A stretch of DNA of 64,000 bases from Symbiodinium natans (GCA_905221605.1 CAJNDS010002424.1:1132709-1196708), one strand, 5' to 3'. Counted from the stretch's first letter, positions 9,958 through 19,414 are shown. A program made the numbers and translations. The notes: generated by a model not told the origin, from the letters alone.

Positions 9958-11246
9958 AAGTGGCACTTCTGAGTGGGAGAAGGACCTCCGTGGAAGTGGG
10001 CCCTGAGACCTCCGTCCATGAGCTCCAGAAAAGGGCCCAGGATGAGCTGGGACTCAGAGGCAAGTTATGGAACAGCTCTGGAGAAGACCTCTCTGAGTTT
10101 TCTGTAGAGACTGTACGCGAGGTGAAGCTGTGTGACGGTGATGTGCTAACTCTCCAGACCAGGCCCCTGCAACTCGTGGAGGGTTCTTACTGCTGGGCCT
10201 GCATCATGGGGGACGGATCCGTCGTGACCTGGGGTGATACCGCCAATGGCGGAGATAGCTGGGCGGTAAGAGATCGGCTCAGGAATGTGAGGCAGGTGGC
10301 CGCGGCCAGCGCTGCGCTGGCGGCCGTCTTGGAGGATGGATCCGTGGAGATGTGGGGGCCGCTGGGCCTTGAGACCATGCCTGCTCCCAAGCTTTCGGAC
10401 GTTCGGGAGCTTTTTGCTTCTGCGTTTTCCTTCGCTGCCTTGATGGGCGATGGCTCTGTTGTGACTTGGGGCGTAAGCCAAACGGGCGGTGACAGCTCGT
10501 CTGTGCAAGGGCTGCTCAGGGACGTGCAGCAGATCGTAAGCACCGGCTTTGCCTTTGCAGCGTTGACTGGCGATGGATGTGTGCTGAACTGGGGCACGCT
10601 CGACGATTGCGCAGGAAGTGACGTCCAGGCCCAGCTGAGGGATGTGCGCCAGGTGGTCGCCAACTCTGCTGCGTTTGCTGCGTTGCGGGGGGACGGGTCT
10701 GTGGTGACCTGGGGGTGGCGCACTGCAGGTGGTGATTCCAGCGCAGTCAAGGCCAAGCTACAGGGTGTGAAAGAGATCTACGCTTGCCAGGCAGCGTTCG
10801 CGGCATTGCTTGAGGATGGCACCGTCGTGTCATGGGGCGACGACCTTGGCAACCGCTCCCGCAAGGGGGTGCAGAGGCTCCTGAAGGATGTGCAGCAAGT
10901 GGTGGGGACCTGTTCCGCAAACGCCTTCGCTGCCTTACGAGGCGATGGATCTGTTGTGACATGGGGTTGCTCCAAAGCCGGCGGTGACAGCTCACGCGTC
11001 CGGAAGCAGCTCAAGAACGTGCGGCAGTTGCATGCCTCTGGCTCGGCCTTTGCAGCCCTTGTACATGATGGCTCTGTTGTGACCTGGGGTGACAGCCACA
11101 CTGGTGGTGACAGCAGGGATGTCCAGGACCAGCTGCGAGAGGTGCGCCAGATCCATGCAGTGCGCAGCGGTTTCCTGGCTGTTCTGCCTGGCCAGTCACT
11201 GGTGGCCTGGGGAACGCCCGACTTCGCTTCTTACTCAGGGCTTTGA
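9942..11246 (+). CDS. Ubiquitin-like / RCC1-HERC-like repeat protein, intronless
   Basis: A 434-residue intact frame. Residues about 4-72 resemble a ubiquitin-like domain (VEVALLSGRRTSVEV, then a hydrophobic/acidic pattern ending GDVLTLQTR). From about residue 80 there are eight repeats of roughly 41 residues and a partial ninth, with a consensus of FAAL.GDGSVVTWG, GGDSS.V, a short helix and V.QI. This is the RCC1/HERC-like repeat common in Symbiodinium predicted proteins, probably a beta-propeller blade used for protein binding; the substrate is unknown. Repeats 2, 4 and 6 have diverged (EMWG, LNWG, SWGDDLGN). Codon use is GC-rich compared with the surroundings, and it lacks introns while neighbouring coding DNA is split, so it may be a retrocopy or a short tandem-family gene. 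The start chosen gives MAICVEV. The true N-terminus could be inside the ubiquitin-like fold if the element-derived ATG is not used. Confidence 0.88.
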   Translation: MAICVEVALLSGRRTSVEVGPETSVHELQKRAQDELGLRGKLWNSSGEDLSEFSVETVREVKLCDGDVLTLQTRPLQLVEGSYCWACIMGDGSVVTWGDTANGGDSWAVRDRLRNVRQVAAASAALAAVLEDGSVEMWGPLGLETMPAPKLSDVRELFASAFSFAALMGDGSVVTWGVSQTGGDSSSVQGLLRDVQQIVSTGFAFAALTGDGCVLNWGTLDDCAGSDVQAQLRDVRQVVANSAAFAALRGDGSVVTWGWRTAGGDSSAVKAKLQGVKEIYACQAAFAALLEDGTVVSWGDDLGNRSRKGVQRLLKDVQQVVGTCSANAFAALRGDGSVVTWGCSKAGGDSSRVRKQLKNVRQLHASGSAFAALVHDGSVVTWGDSHTGGDSRDVQDQLREVRQIHAVRSGFLAVLPGQSLVAWGTPDFASYSGL

Positions 11247-11254
11247 AGAATCAT

Positions 11255-11345
11255 CAGTGGGCATTTCCCGAAGTAGGGGTACCCCGTTAAAACCCCAAAT
11301 GATACAGAACCCCCTTTAAGGAACCTCCAAAAGGGGGTCATGCGC
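11255..11345. mobile_element. Family B MITE-like remnant downstream of RCC1-like gene
   Basis: GGCATTTCCCGAAGTAGGGG then TACCCC marks one end of a family B element; the other end is less clear (AACCTCC near 11325). With the copy at 9815-9957 the RCC1-like gene is bracketed by related elements about 1.3 kb apart, which could have helped it move or duplicate. Confidence 0.45.
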
Positions 11346-11860
11346 ATGTGCAGAGGTGCGCAGGGGGTCCGTCGGCTTGCAAAGTGCAGTAGTGAGAATC
11401 CACACCTCGCGCCGGGTCTACGATACATGTCCCAAATTGTCCCGATATTGGGACTTCCATCGCCTTCATAGTGGTGTGAAGGATGTACAAAGGTAATCCG
11501 GCATTGAGCAGGGCAAATCTTCCAAAGGATTCCGTCACTGGCAAAGGCCCAGATGTCTGCACTGCTGCTTAGATCGCTTGCTCGATTATTACTCTAGGAA
11601 GCCCAGTTGTGCTCTTTGTGTACCCTTTTTCTGGGATTCTGGGTTCCTCTCTAAAACTAACCAAAGAAAACTTTAACGTTTAGGGCTTAATATTGGGGTG
11701 AGTTTTCACCAATCATGATATGGTTAGTGGGCGAACAACTCACCCGCGGCCTCAAAGAACAGGTCTCGCGAAGCCTTCCCGCGGGCGCTCGCAAGGTTTC
11801 AAAAGCTGCATGGTCCCTGGCACACCCAGAGAGCCCAATGCCCCTTAACTAAGGAAACAA
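11345..11860. other. Unique DNA downstream of RCC1-like gene
   Basis: No telomere-like repeats over about 500 bp apart from a weak run near 11680. Short open frames on the minus strand (11231-11562) have no recognised domain. This may hold the 3' untranslated region of the RCC1-like gene; no polyadenylation signal was identified. Confidence 0.35.
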
Positions 11861-11920
11861 TCCCTAAACCCTAATTCCCAAAACCCTAGACCCTAAACAG
11901 CCCCGAGAGCTGAACCCTGA

Positions 11921-11999
11921 CCTCTGCCCAGCCATTGGGGAACTCAGCGAGTCGCCACATCCGTCGAAAACGCTGAGCTCCCCCATGGCTGGGTAGAGG
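11921..11999. repeat. Hairpin with 29-bp arms between opposed telomere runs
   Basis: Arms CCTCTGCCCAGCC...AACTCAGCG (11921-11949) and CGCTGAGCTC...GGGTAGAGG (11971-11999) are near-perfect reverse complements around a 21-base loop. CCCTAAA-type repeat lies outside the left arm and TTTAGGG-type outside the right arm, so the symmetry extends into the telomeric flanks. Looks like a short foldback element capped by telomere-like sequence. Confidence 0.75.
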
Positions 12000-12063
12000 T
12001 TAGGGTTTAGCTTTCAGGGATGTGGAGGATTTGGGCTTTAGGGTTTAGGATTTAGGCTTTGTA

Positions 12064-12125
12064 GGGTTTAGAGGAATTTAGGGTTTAGGGTTTAGGGTTT
12101 AGGGTTTAGGGTTTAGGGTTTAGGT
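12064..12125 (+). repeat. TTTAGGG array
   Basis: About eight clean TTTAGGG units followed by a poly-G tract. Not next to a recognised exon; about 200 bp of unique DNA separates it from the CCCTAAA array at 12296-12329. Confidence 0.9.
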
Positions 12126-12330
12126 CCTTTGGGGAGGGGGGGGGGGTAAGAGCTGATGACAGAGCTTCGGGTCCAGCCCTTTGAGGTATAGGGTTGAGGG
12201 TCTTAAACCTACTTGAAGGCTGCAAATGTGGTTCCTATATGCGTTAGTTATAGAGGAGTATAGTCTACTGCCAAACCCACTGCCCAACCCCTAGACCCTA
12301 GACCCTAAACCCTAAACCCTAAACCCTCCT

Positions 12331-12432
12331 AGCACGGCCGAGGTGTGCCGGCGTGCCGTCACCGAGGAAGAGATGCAACGGGTAGTGGAATCGCAACTTG
12401 GCCCGCAGCACTCGGACTTGCCAAGCCTTGCG
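12331..12432 (+). CDS. Exon-like island between telomere arrays
   Basis: Begins at a TCCTAG acceptor-like site. The + frame reads STAEVCRRAVTEEEMQRVVE then SQLGPQHSDLPSLA, an amphipathic helical composition with good codon structure. Flanked directly by CCCTAAA (12296-12329) and TTTAGGG (12433-12480), and the right junction G|GTTTAG offers a GT donor from the repeat itself. Internal exon of an unidentified gene. Confidence 0.5.
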
Positions 12433-12719
12433 GTTTAGGGTTTAGGGTTTAGGGTTTAGGGTTTAGGGTTTAGGGTTTAGGGGGCTGAGGGTGAAGGCCT
12501 ATAGACCTCACACAAGCCCTGAAAAAAACCTTCCACCAACCCCCCTGCACCTCACAAGCGCTCAGGACCATGAAGATCGGCTTGGGAAGACCCGCGCCGG
12601 AGTTCGACCCAACCTACACATGCCCACTAGAGGTCTAGGGGGGCGGGTTTGCAAGGCTTTAGAGCGTAAGGATGATGTTTCTGAGGTGTGTCTATGAAAG
12701 GGCTTTAGGGTTTCGGGGC

Positions 12720-13190
12720 TGAAGACTTCTAGGCTTTGTAACCTTATAAGGCTGTCTTGTATAAGACTTCTTCAGCTTCCTAGGGCTTATAGAGGTGTAG
12801 CCAACACAGGCGGCCTGAATTGCCGAAAGAAACTCCTTGCAAGTTCAGTTCGCGGGGAGGGGGGGGGAATCGATCCAACACCGCAACGCAACTTCTGGGA
12901 GAATGGCTCGCGCTTTCCCCTCAACCCCCCCAAACCATTGTTTCTACGCGTGCAAGCTGCTTCTTGAATTCGACAGGGAGCTGAGCCTTACCAGTTCTGT
13001 AGGCGGGTGGTTTCCGAAAATAAGCGACCCCTAGTATAGACCCCGGATTCCCTTACAAAATCCGAATGTCGGAAAGCCCCATGTGGAGTATGTGGAGATA
13101 ACCAAGCCAACTCCGCAGTGCAAGGAATGCCTTGTATCCCCCTTCCTGGAGCTCCTTCTGTGAGTGGCGGCTTGTTTGGGTCCTAGGCCC
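12720..13190. other. Unique DNA, no gene recognised
   Basis: Non-telomeric sequence with a short poly-G tract near 12860 and a 65-codon open frame (12837-13034, +) without a recognised domain. Nothing else is supported. Confidence 0.4.
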
Positions 13191-13293
13191 TGAGCCCTAA
13201 ACCCGAAACCCTAAACCCGCCTAAACCCTAAACCCTAAACCCTAAACCCTAAACCCTAAACCCTAAACCCTAAACCCTACATGATGTTGGTCA

Positions 13294-13399
13294 GGTGGTC
13301 AACGAGCACTTCGTGGACCACATCATTGAGCTAGAGAAATCCAAGAGCTATCCAGGAAAGGTTCGCCTCGAAAACTCTCTGGGCTCCATCGACGAGGGA
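13294..13399 (+). CDS. Exon-like island (VVNEHFVDHIIELEKSK)
   Basis: Acceptor-like GGTCAG, then QVVNEHFVDHIIELEKSKSY and PGKVRLENSLGSIDEG on the + strand. A CCCTAAA array (13190-13280) precedes it and TTTAGGG repeats follow from 13400. The peptide looks like a folded cytosolic domain (charged helix, then strand) but I cannot name it. Confidence 0.55.
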
Positions 13400-13667
13400 T
13401 TAGGGTTTAGAGTTTAGGGTTTCAGGGTTTTGGCGTGTTTGCTTTTTGGGGGTTTTTAGGTTTCAGGGTTTTTTGGGTTTAGGGGTTTTAAGATTATACG
13501 GTTTTAGGGTTTAAGGCCCAAGTATTCCCTAGTTCGGCACGTGGATCCTTTGGGCAAGAGCGAAGCTAGGGATAGCTGTTCCGTCAGAAGCAATGAAAAC
13601 AATGCTTCCCCACTGGGCTGAGCCGCGTCCGGACACGCTTGCGGCTTCCTTTACCTTACCAGCACTA

Positions 13668-13776
13668 CTTGGAGGTTCATTATAACCCGAATTATAACTG
13701 TACTTAAAACCCACTTGGGGGACTTGGCTCCCTAGTACAATTACAATAGGGGTTATAAGTACCCATGAACCTCCAA
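13668..13776. mobile_element. MITE-like element, family D
   Basis: Inverted ends CTTGGAGGTTCAT and ATGAACCTCCAAG are perfect over 13 bp, and the next bases (TATAACCC / GGGTTATAAG) extend the inverted repeat imperfectly. Related copies: 26973-27094, and fragments near 61-148 and 8060-8125. Non-coding, about 109 bp. Confidence 0.7.
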
Positions 13777-13859
13777 GAAACATTCCAGACCCTAATCACT
13801 TGTGCCCCTTCCCCCGCCCCCCACCACCTACCCGCCCGCTTTTAAGCCGCGGCGGATAG

Positions 13860-13996
13860 AGGACTGCTGACCATGTACCACCTCTACACGGTGGACATCA
13901 TCTGCACGGGACTGCCCTTAACAGATCTGAATACGCTGGAGTTCGAGCATCCGGACAAGGCCCTGCAGCACGCTGCCTTGTGCAAACGAAAGGGCA
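13860..13996 (+). CDS. Exon-like island with TMYHLY motif, copy 1
   Basis: After GGATAG the + strand reads GLLTMYHLYTVDIICTGLPL and then TDLNTLEFEHPDKALQHAAL. The first 27 bases are close to those at 28095, where GLFTMYHLY is encoded after the same kind of acceptor. A TTTAGGG array follows at 14008-14062. The protein family is unknown; the paired copies indicate a repeated exon or duplicated gene. Confidence 0.5.
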
Positions 13997-14061
13997 TATG
14001 GGGATTGGGTGGGTTTAGGGTTTAGGGTTTAGGCTTTAGGGTTTAGGGTTTAGGGTTTAGG

Positions 14062-14330
14062 GTTCGGAGAAGTTCCAGCCGGTTGAGGTTTTAGGGTTTG
14101 AGTCAGACTCGCCAGCTGCGCCAGAGTAGACCGCCCCATAGAGCCATGGCTCTTTCGGGAATGCATTGTAGAGTTTGAATGCTGTGGTTTTGTAGTACAT
14201 GTTGCTTCATATGCATCATAAAAAAATGTCTTTTGAGACCTATTATTCTATTGATATTCTAAAAGAAATATATGCTCACCCCCCCCCAATGGACCCACCG
14301 CGGATGGCAGCCGAGTCCTAGCCAGATCAA
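14062..14330. other. AT-rich spacer before palindrome array
   Basis: No coding signal. Contains a short poly-C tract at 14278-14287. The sequence becomes A/C-rich (AACAAAAC, CCAAAAAAA) from about 14330, which is the left edge of the palindrome cluster. Confidence 0.4.
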
Positions 14331-15355
14331 GGCAAAAAACAACAAAACAAGAAACTAACAAAAACCAACAAACCAAAAAAATCCAAAAAACCAAAAAAAC
14401 CAAAAAAACCATCTTTTCCAAAACTATGGGGCTGGGGCCTCCAAAAGATGGTTTTTTTGGTTTTCTCGAGAAAAAGATGGTTTTTTTGGTTCGAAACCAT
14501 CTTTTTCTCGAGAAAAAGATGGTTTTTGAGCAGCCGCTCTTCGAAAAACCATCTTTTTCTCGAGAAAAAGATGGTTTTACCAGGACAAGACCTCCAAAAA
14601 CCATCTTTTTCTCGAGAAAAAGATGGTTTTACCAGGACAAGACCTCCAAAAACCATCTTTTTCTCGAGAAAAAGATGGTTTTTCCAGGACAAGATCTCCA
14701 AAAACCATCTTTTTCTCGAGAAAAAGATGGTTTTTCGAAGAGCGGCTGCTCAAAAACCATCTTTTTCTCGAGAAAAAGATGGTTTCGAACCAAAAAAACC
14801 ATCTTTTTCTCGAGAAAACCAAAAAAACCATCTTTTGGAGGCCCCAGCCCCATAGTTTTGGAAAAGATGGTTTTTTTGGTTTTTTTGGTTTTTTTTGGTT
14901 TTCTCGAGAAAAAGATGGTTTTTTGGTTCGAAACCATCTTTTTCTCGAGAAAAAGATTGTTTTGAGCAACCATCCTTCGAAAAACCATCTTTTTCTCGAG
15001 AAAAAGATGGTTTTACCAGGAGAAGACCTCCAAAAACCATCTTTTTCTCGAGAAAAAGATGGTTTTACCAGGACAAGACCTCCGGAAACCATCTTTTTCT
15101 CGAGAAAAAGATGGTTTTTCCAGGGTAAGATCTCTAAAAACCATCTTTTTCTCGAGAAAAAGATGGTTTTTCGAAGAGCGGCTGCTCAAAAACCATCTTT
15201 TTCTCGAGAAAAAGATGGTTTCGAACCAAAAAAACCATCTTTTTCTCGAGAAAACCAAAAAAACCATCTTTTGGAGGCCCCAGCCCCATAGTTTTGGAAA
15301 AGATGGTTTTTTTGGTTTTTTTGGTTTTTTTGGTTTTCTCGAGAAAAAGATGGTT
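14330..15355. repeat. Hierarchical palindrome array centred on CTCGAG
   Basis: About sixteen copies of a ~30-bp palindrome reading ACCATCTTTTTCTCGAG and its mirror are separated by short spacers. The spacers are themselves ordered: a GAGCAGCCGCTCTTCG spacer on the left returns as its reverse complement on the right, and the CCAAAAGATGG ends with a GGGGCTGGGGCC block are also inverted. This gives two successive ~450-bp inverted units (about 14402-14870 and 14860-15310). All six frames stay open for hundreds of bases because the repeat lacks stop codons on either strand; these are not genes. Confidence 0.95.
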
Positions 15356-15399
15356 AAGTTTTAGGGGTTTAAGCCTCATGCACTACAGGGTTATAAGGT

Positions 15400-16770
15400 T
15401 CTAATCCTATAGGTATTGCCTTAACCTTTAACCCTAAACCTTTAACTTTAAACCCTGCAGGGTTAACCCCGTGAGAAATTTAGAGATAGACCCCGAAAAG
15501 ACCCTAAACCTTCTTACAGGGTGTAATGGTTTAAAAACCGATAGGACATGTATACCTTCAGCGCCTGTAGGGTTCAAGCCTTTGAACGTGCTAGACCCCT
15601 ATAGGGTGCTAAGGTTCTGACCCTAAAGGGTTTAGGATTAAGGCTTAAATGCCCTCTAGGTTTAAATGCCTAAGTCTTAAACCCCAAACCTTTAAACCTT
15701 CATCCTATGGGGTTTGAAGGTCAAGGGTTTAGGCTTGATTGCCGAGGGCTTTAGGGTCCTGACCCTAGAGGGTTTAGGGTTAAGGAATAGATGCGTAAAC
15801 CTTAAACCCTTAAGGTTTAAACTCTATGGGCTTAGGGGGCTTAGGTTTTTTTAAACCCTAAGCCTTTAAACCTTCACACTACAGAGTTTAGAGGTGTTAA
15901 GGGTGACAAATTGATTACATACTTAGCTTTAAATGCCTGAATCTTAAACCCCAAACCTTTAAACCTTAACCCTATAGGGTTTAAAGGTTAAGGGCTTAGT
16001 GTTAATCGCTGTCTTAGGTTTAAATGTCTGAATCTTAAACCCTAAAACTTTAAACCTTCACCCTATAGGGTTTAAAGGTTAAGGGTTTAGGTTGAATCGT
16101 CAGCTTGGATTTAAATGTCTAAGTAAAGAATCCTAAACCTTTAAATCTCATCCCTATGGGGTTTAAGGTTAAGGGTTCAATATGAACTGCCGGCATAGGT
16201 CTAAATACCTAAACCTTAAACTTAAACCCTAAACCTTTAAATATCTTAACCCTATAGGGTTTAAAGGTTAGAGGCTTAGCGTAAATTGCCGGAATAGGTT
16301 TAAATGCCTAAATCTTAAGCCCGAAACCTTTAAACCTTAGCCCAACAGGGTTTAAAGGTTAAGGGTTTAAAATTAGTTGCAGGCTTAATTAGGTTTAAAT
16401 GCCTACATCTTATATCCTAAACCTTTAAAAATCTTAACCCTATAGGGTTTAAAGGTTAAGGGCTTGGCTACAGGTTTAAATGGCTAAATATTAAACCCTA
16501 AGCCTCTAAACTTTAACCCTACAGGGTTTAAAGGTTAAGGGTTTAAAATTAGTTGCAGGCTTAGGTTTAAATGCCTACATCTTAAACCCTAAACCTGTAA
16601 AAATCTCAACCCGATAGAATTTAAAGGTTAAGGGCTTAGCTTTAATTACCGGCATAGGTTCAAATGCCTAAATCTTAAACCCTTAACCTTTAAACCTTAA
16701 CCCTACAGGGTTTAAAGGTTAAGGTTTTTTTTTGCAGGCTTAGGTTTAAATGCCTAGATCTTAAATTATA
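15400..16770. repeat. Satellite of ~90-bp units with CCCTATAGGG palindromes
   Basis: Eleven to twelve diverged units. Each has TTTAAATGCCTAAATCTTAA, then AAACCTTTAAACCTTAACCC, then the mirror TAGGGTTTAAAGGTTAAGGG. The centre CCCTATAGGG is a palindrome resembling two telomere half-units head to head. Spacing between TTTAAATGCC starts is about 82-97 bp. Non-coding. Confidence 0.9.
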
Positions 16771-17590
16771 AACAAAAGCCAACAGAAAGAAAAACCCTCC
16801 GTGCGTGTGTGAGAGGGTGAATTAAGTAATACAGTCAAAAATCCGGTCACCGGAAAATCACCAGACAGCATAGGTTTTATCGGTATTTGCGGTACTTTTG
16901 CAAAGATCAAGGCCCGCGGTGGGTCCATTGGGGGGGGGTGACCAAATATATATATATATATATGTATATACGTACACATGTACATGCATATGTTTCAGAA
17001 CAAATGTGTATGTACGTATGTACGTATGTATGTATGCATGCATGTATGCATGCATGCATGTATGCATTTATGTATGCATGTCTGCATGTCTGCATGTATG
17101 CATGTATGTATGCATGTCTGCATGTGTGAGTATGTATAGATAACATACGCATTTTCATGAACACGCACATAACCCTCCTAGCTGCAGGACTGTTGGATGT
17201 GAGGATGAGGCTTTAGAGTTCGCTTGCCGACCCCTTGAACCGCGCGCAGGATGGCAAGCGCAAGCTCAAGTACATACACGCGTGGGTGTGGCTTGAGTCG
17301 GGCACTTAGAAAACCCTTGGGCCTGTATCCCCAGCACGCCATCCCAGATCTTTTGGGTTTTCTTCGAATGGTCCTGGTAGGGGGTTTCGCGTTTAGGGTT
17401 TAAGGTTCAGGGCTTTGTAGTGACCGGCACCAGTCTGTCGCATGGTCATGTTCCACTTGGGATGGGGCGATTTTTGCTAAGCCCCCAGGCAACTTTGCAT
17501 CTAGGTATCTACTAAACAGTTGTTTTTCTTCGTCCTTTAGTGGCTTTAATGGGACTATGTATACGAATTTGTTCAGATGGTTAAAATGGG
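16770..17590. repeat. TATA and ATGTATGC microsatellites in unique DNA
   Basis: TATATATA at 16946-16970, then ATGTATGC-type tetranucleotide repeats over about 17005-17130. The rest is unique sequence with a small TTTAGGG run near 17390-17412. Open frames through the microsatellite give MYVCMYAC-type low-complexity peptides and are not genes. Confidence 0.8.
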
Positions 17591-18164
17591 GCCCAACCTA
17601 ATATATGGTTCCGTGTCCCGTGTCGGTACCCCCCCCACCCCCCCCCCCCCCCCCCCCCCCCATGGTATCCCCCCCCCCCCTCCCCCCAACCCCCCCCCCA
17701 CCCCCCCTAAACCCTAAACCCAAACCCTAAACTCTAAACCCTAAACCCCAAACCCAAAACCCAAAACCCCAAAACCCCTAAACCCCTAAACCCGTAAACC
17801 CCTAAACCCTAAATCCTAAACCCTAAACCCTCAACCCAAACCCCAACCACAGCACCCCACAGGGGGGCCCAAACCACAGGGGGGCGGGGCGGGGACCCTA
17901 AACCGTAAACCCTAAGCCCTAAACCCTAAACCCTAAACCCTAAACCCTAAAACCCTAAAACCCTAAAACCCTAAACCCTAAACCCTCAACCCTAAACAAA
18001 CCCAAACCCCAACCACGCCACCCCACAGGGGGGCCCAAACCACAGGGGGGCGGGGCGGGGAAAGAATTTGGGGGGGGGGGGGGGCCATGGGGGGGGGTAC
18101 CATGGGGTGGGGGGGGCTGGGGGGGGCAGCGACGCCGCACCATATATGGGGATATGGGCCCTTT
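17586..18164. mobile_element. TIR element filled with CCCTAAA repeats and C/G tracts
   Basis: Left end GGGCCCAACCTAATATATGG followed by GGTACCCCCC; right end GGGGGG...CCATATATGGGGATATG and GGGCCC. These are imperfect inverted repeats of about 45 bp extended by poly-C on the left (17625-17705) and poly-G on the right (18070-18130). The interior is almost entirely CCCTAAA repeat plus a ~60-bp direct repeat (CCCCACAGGGGGGCCC... at about 17835-17893 and 18000-18060). Confidence 0.6.
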
Positions 18165-18204
18165 GCGGGACCTGCTCCGACACTACTAATCTGGTTGCTT
18201 CCCC

Positions 18205-18280
18205 TAAACCTTGGTTTAGGGTTTAGGGTTTAGGGTTTAGGGTTTAGGGTTTAGGGTTTAGGGTTTAGGGTTTAGGGTTT
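18205..18280 (+). repeat. TTTAGGG array
   Basis: About ten clean units, directly followed by the family C element at 18284-18392. Confidence 0.9.
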
Positions 18281-18283
18281 GCC

Positions 18284-18392
18284 CAGGGGGACCCCAGTGG
18301 TACCCTTACACTTTTCTTTGGTTGTGGCTTCCCGTAGAAAGTAACCAACCCAAGAAAGGGTGCCCTTGTTAAAAATGGTTGCTGGGCTACCA
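18284..18392. mobile_element. MITE-like element, family C, copy 2
   Basis: CAGGGGGACCCCAGTGGTAC on the left and GGTTGCTGGGCTACC on the right, with internal AAGTAACCAACCCAAGAAAG. Matches the copies at 9376, 25781 and 46133. Confidence 0.6.
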
Positions 18393-18399
18393 AGCAACC

Positions 18400-18840
18400 C
18401 TAAACCACCCTAAGCCCAAAACCACCTTAAGCCACCCTAAACCGTATTTAGGTCCGCCCAGCATAAGGCCCTGAACTGACGAAATTCCTCAAGCCCCTAA
18501 GCCTTCAACCCGAGATCAGAAATCCAAGCCTAAGAAGATGAAAGTCCCTAAACCCCCCAACCTCCGTACCACAGGGAAGCCTGATCCCCTAAAACCCCCG
18601 CCCTAAAATGGTAGAAGCCCTGTTTATGGTTAAGGGGTTATCGGAACCTACCCTCTGTTCTTCCCCAAGTACCTGCCGAGAAGGCTCCTTTAACCACTCT
18701 TAGCGCCGCCCTCCGAAGAAGAAGAGCTCCGCGGATTCCCAGACCTAACTTGAGACCTGGGATCACGGGGATCTGATAAACCAACAGTCAGGGTAGTTGG
18801 GGGGGGTTTAGGGTTTAGGGTTTAGGGGTTAGTCGTTAGG
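18400..18840. other. Diverged CCCTAAA-like DNA and unique sequence
   Basis: Weak CCCTAAA/CACCCTAA runs at 18396-18440 and 18540-18610, unique sequence, and a short TTTAGGG run at 18803-18835. No coding island was recognised. Confidence 0.5.
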
Positions 18841-18881
18841 AGGTTGACACCTAAAACCGTAACTCTTGGAGGTGGCCGCAG

Positions 18882-18958
18882 ATTCAGCGCTACCTCTTTG
18901 AAGGCAGCGAGCTCAAAGAGACCAAGCGAAAAGGACCGGAGTGGAAAGTTGGTTCACA
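18882..18958 (+). CDS. Exon-like island (LFEGSELKETKRKG)
   Basis: After a GCCGCAG acceptor the + frame reads IQRYLFEGSELKETKRKGPE and WKVGSQ. It resembles the frame at 28130-28200 (ALFEIRHSKETGKGDELE), which sits directly after a TMYHLY copy. Here the TMYHLY exon is the preceding recognised island (13860). Function unknown; strongly basic. Confidence 0.5.
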
Positions 18959-18985
18959 GGGGGTTCAGGGTTTAGGGGGTTCAAG

Positions 18986-19125
18986 TTGGGATGTTCCCCC
19001 TAAAACTAGCAGACCTTCATAGGAATGGAAATAGGGGTTGCTGTAATCCCCCTAAACCCTAAACCCTAAACCCTAAACCCTAACATCCCTCTTAAGGACT
19101 GCTAGTATAAGCGGGATCATCCCAA
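18986..19125. mobile_element. MITE family A copy 1 with telomere array inside
   Basis: Ends TTGGGATGTTCCCCCT and GGGATCATCCCAA are the family A inverted ends. Compared with the 100-105-bp copies at 36085, 36996 and 37465, this copy holds a CCCTAAA block (19048-19084) between the two arms, where other copies have TAATCCCT. The telomere repeat therefore lies within a defined element. Confidence 0.85.
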
Positions 19126-19414
19126 GGTTCAAGTGGGGGGGGGTTGGCTTCGGCCCTACTTTTTTGCGGTTTGGGGACTAGGGATTAGGGTTTAAAAGGG
19201 ATAAAAGGGTGTATAGGCGAGATACATGTCTTTAAGAGGAGGCTATAAGCTGCCTTGTACAATCGCAGACCGGCGAAATCCAAAGTCCCAGCCCATGCCC
19301 ATGACTTACCCTACACGGGGTGCGGGGGCGGGGAGAAAGGGGGCGGGGCAAGAGAGAGGGGGGGGCGCTTGGCTATATTTGCAAAACAGCTAAGGGACGT
19401 AGAGACGGAGCTGC

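Noticed and set aside
10146-11199. Minus-strand frames of 62-189 codons
   Set aside because: Shadows of the RCC1-like gene; its GC-rich repeat keeps the other strand open.
14330-15355. CRISPR-like array (palindromic repeats with spacers)
   Set aside because: Spacers are repeated and mirror-ordered rather than unique, repeats are perfect palindromes, and the rest of the window is eukaryotic.
14248-15379. Many overlapping open frames of 80-222 codons on both strands
   Set aside because: All arise from the stop-free CTCGAG palindrome array; the peptides (SFSREKDGF, FFSRKRWF) are readings of the same repeat in different frames.
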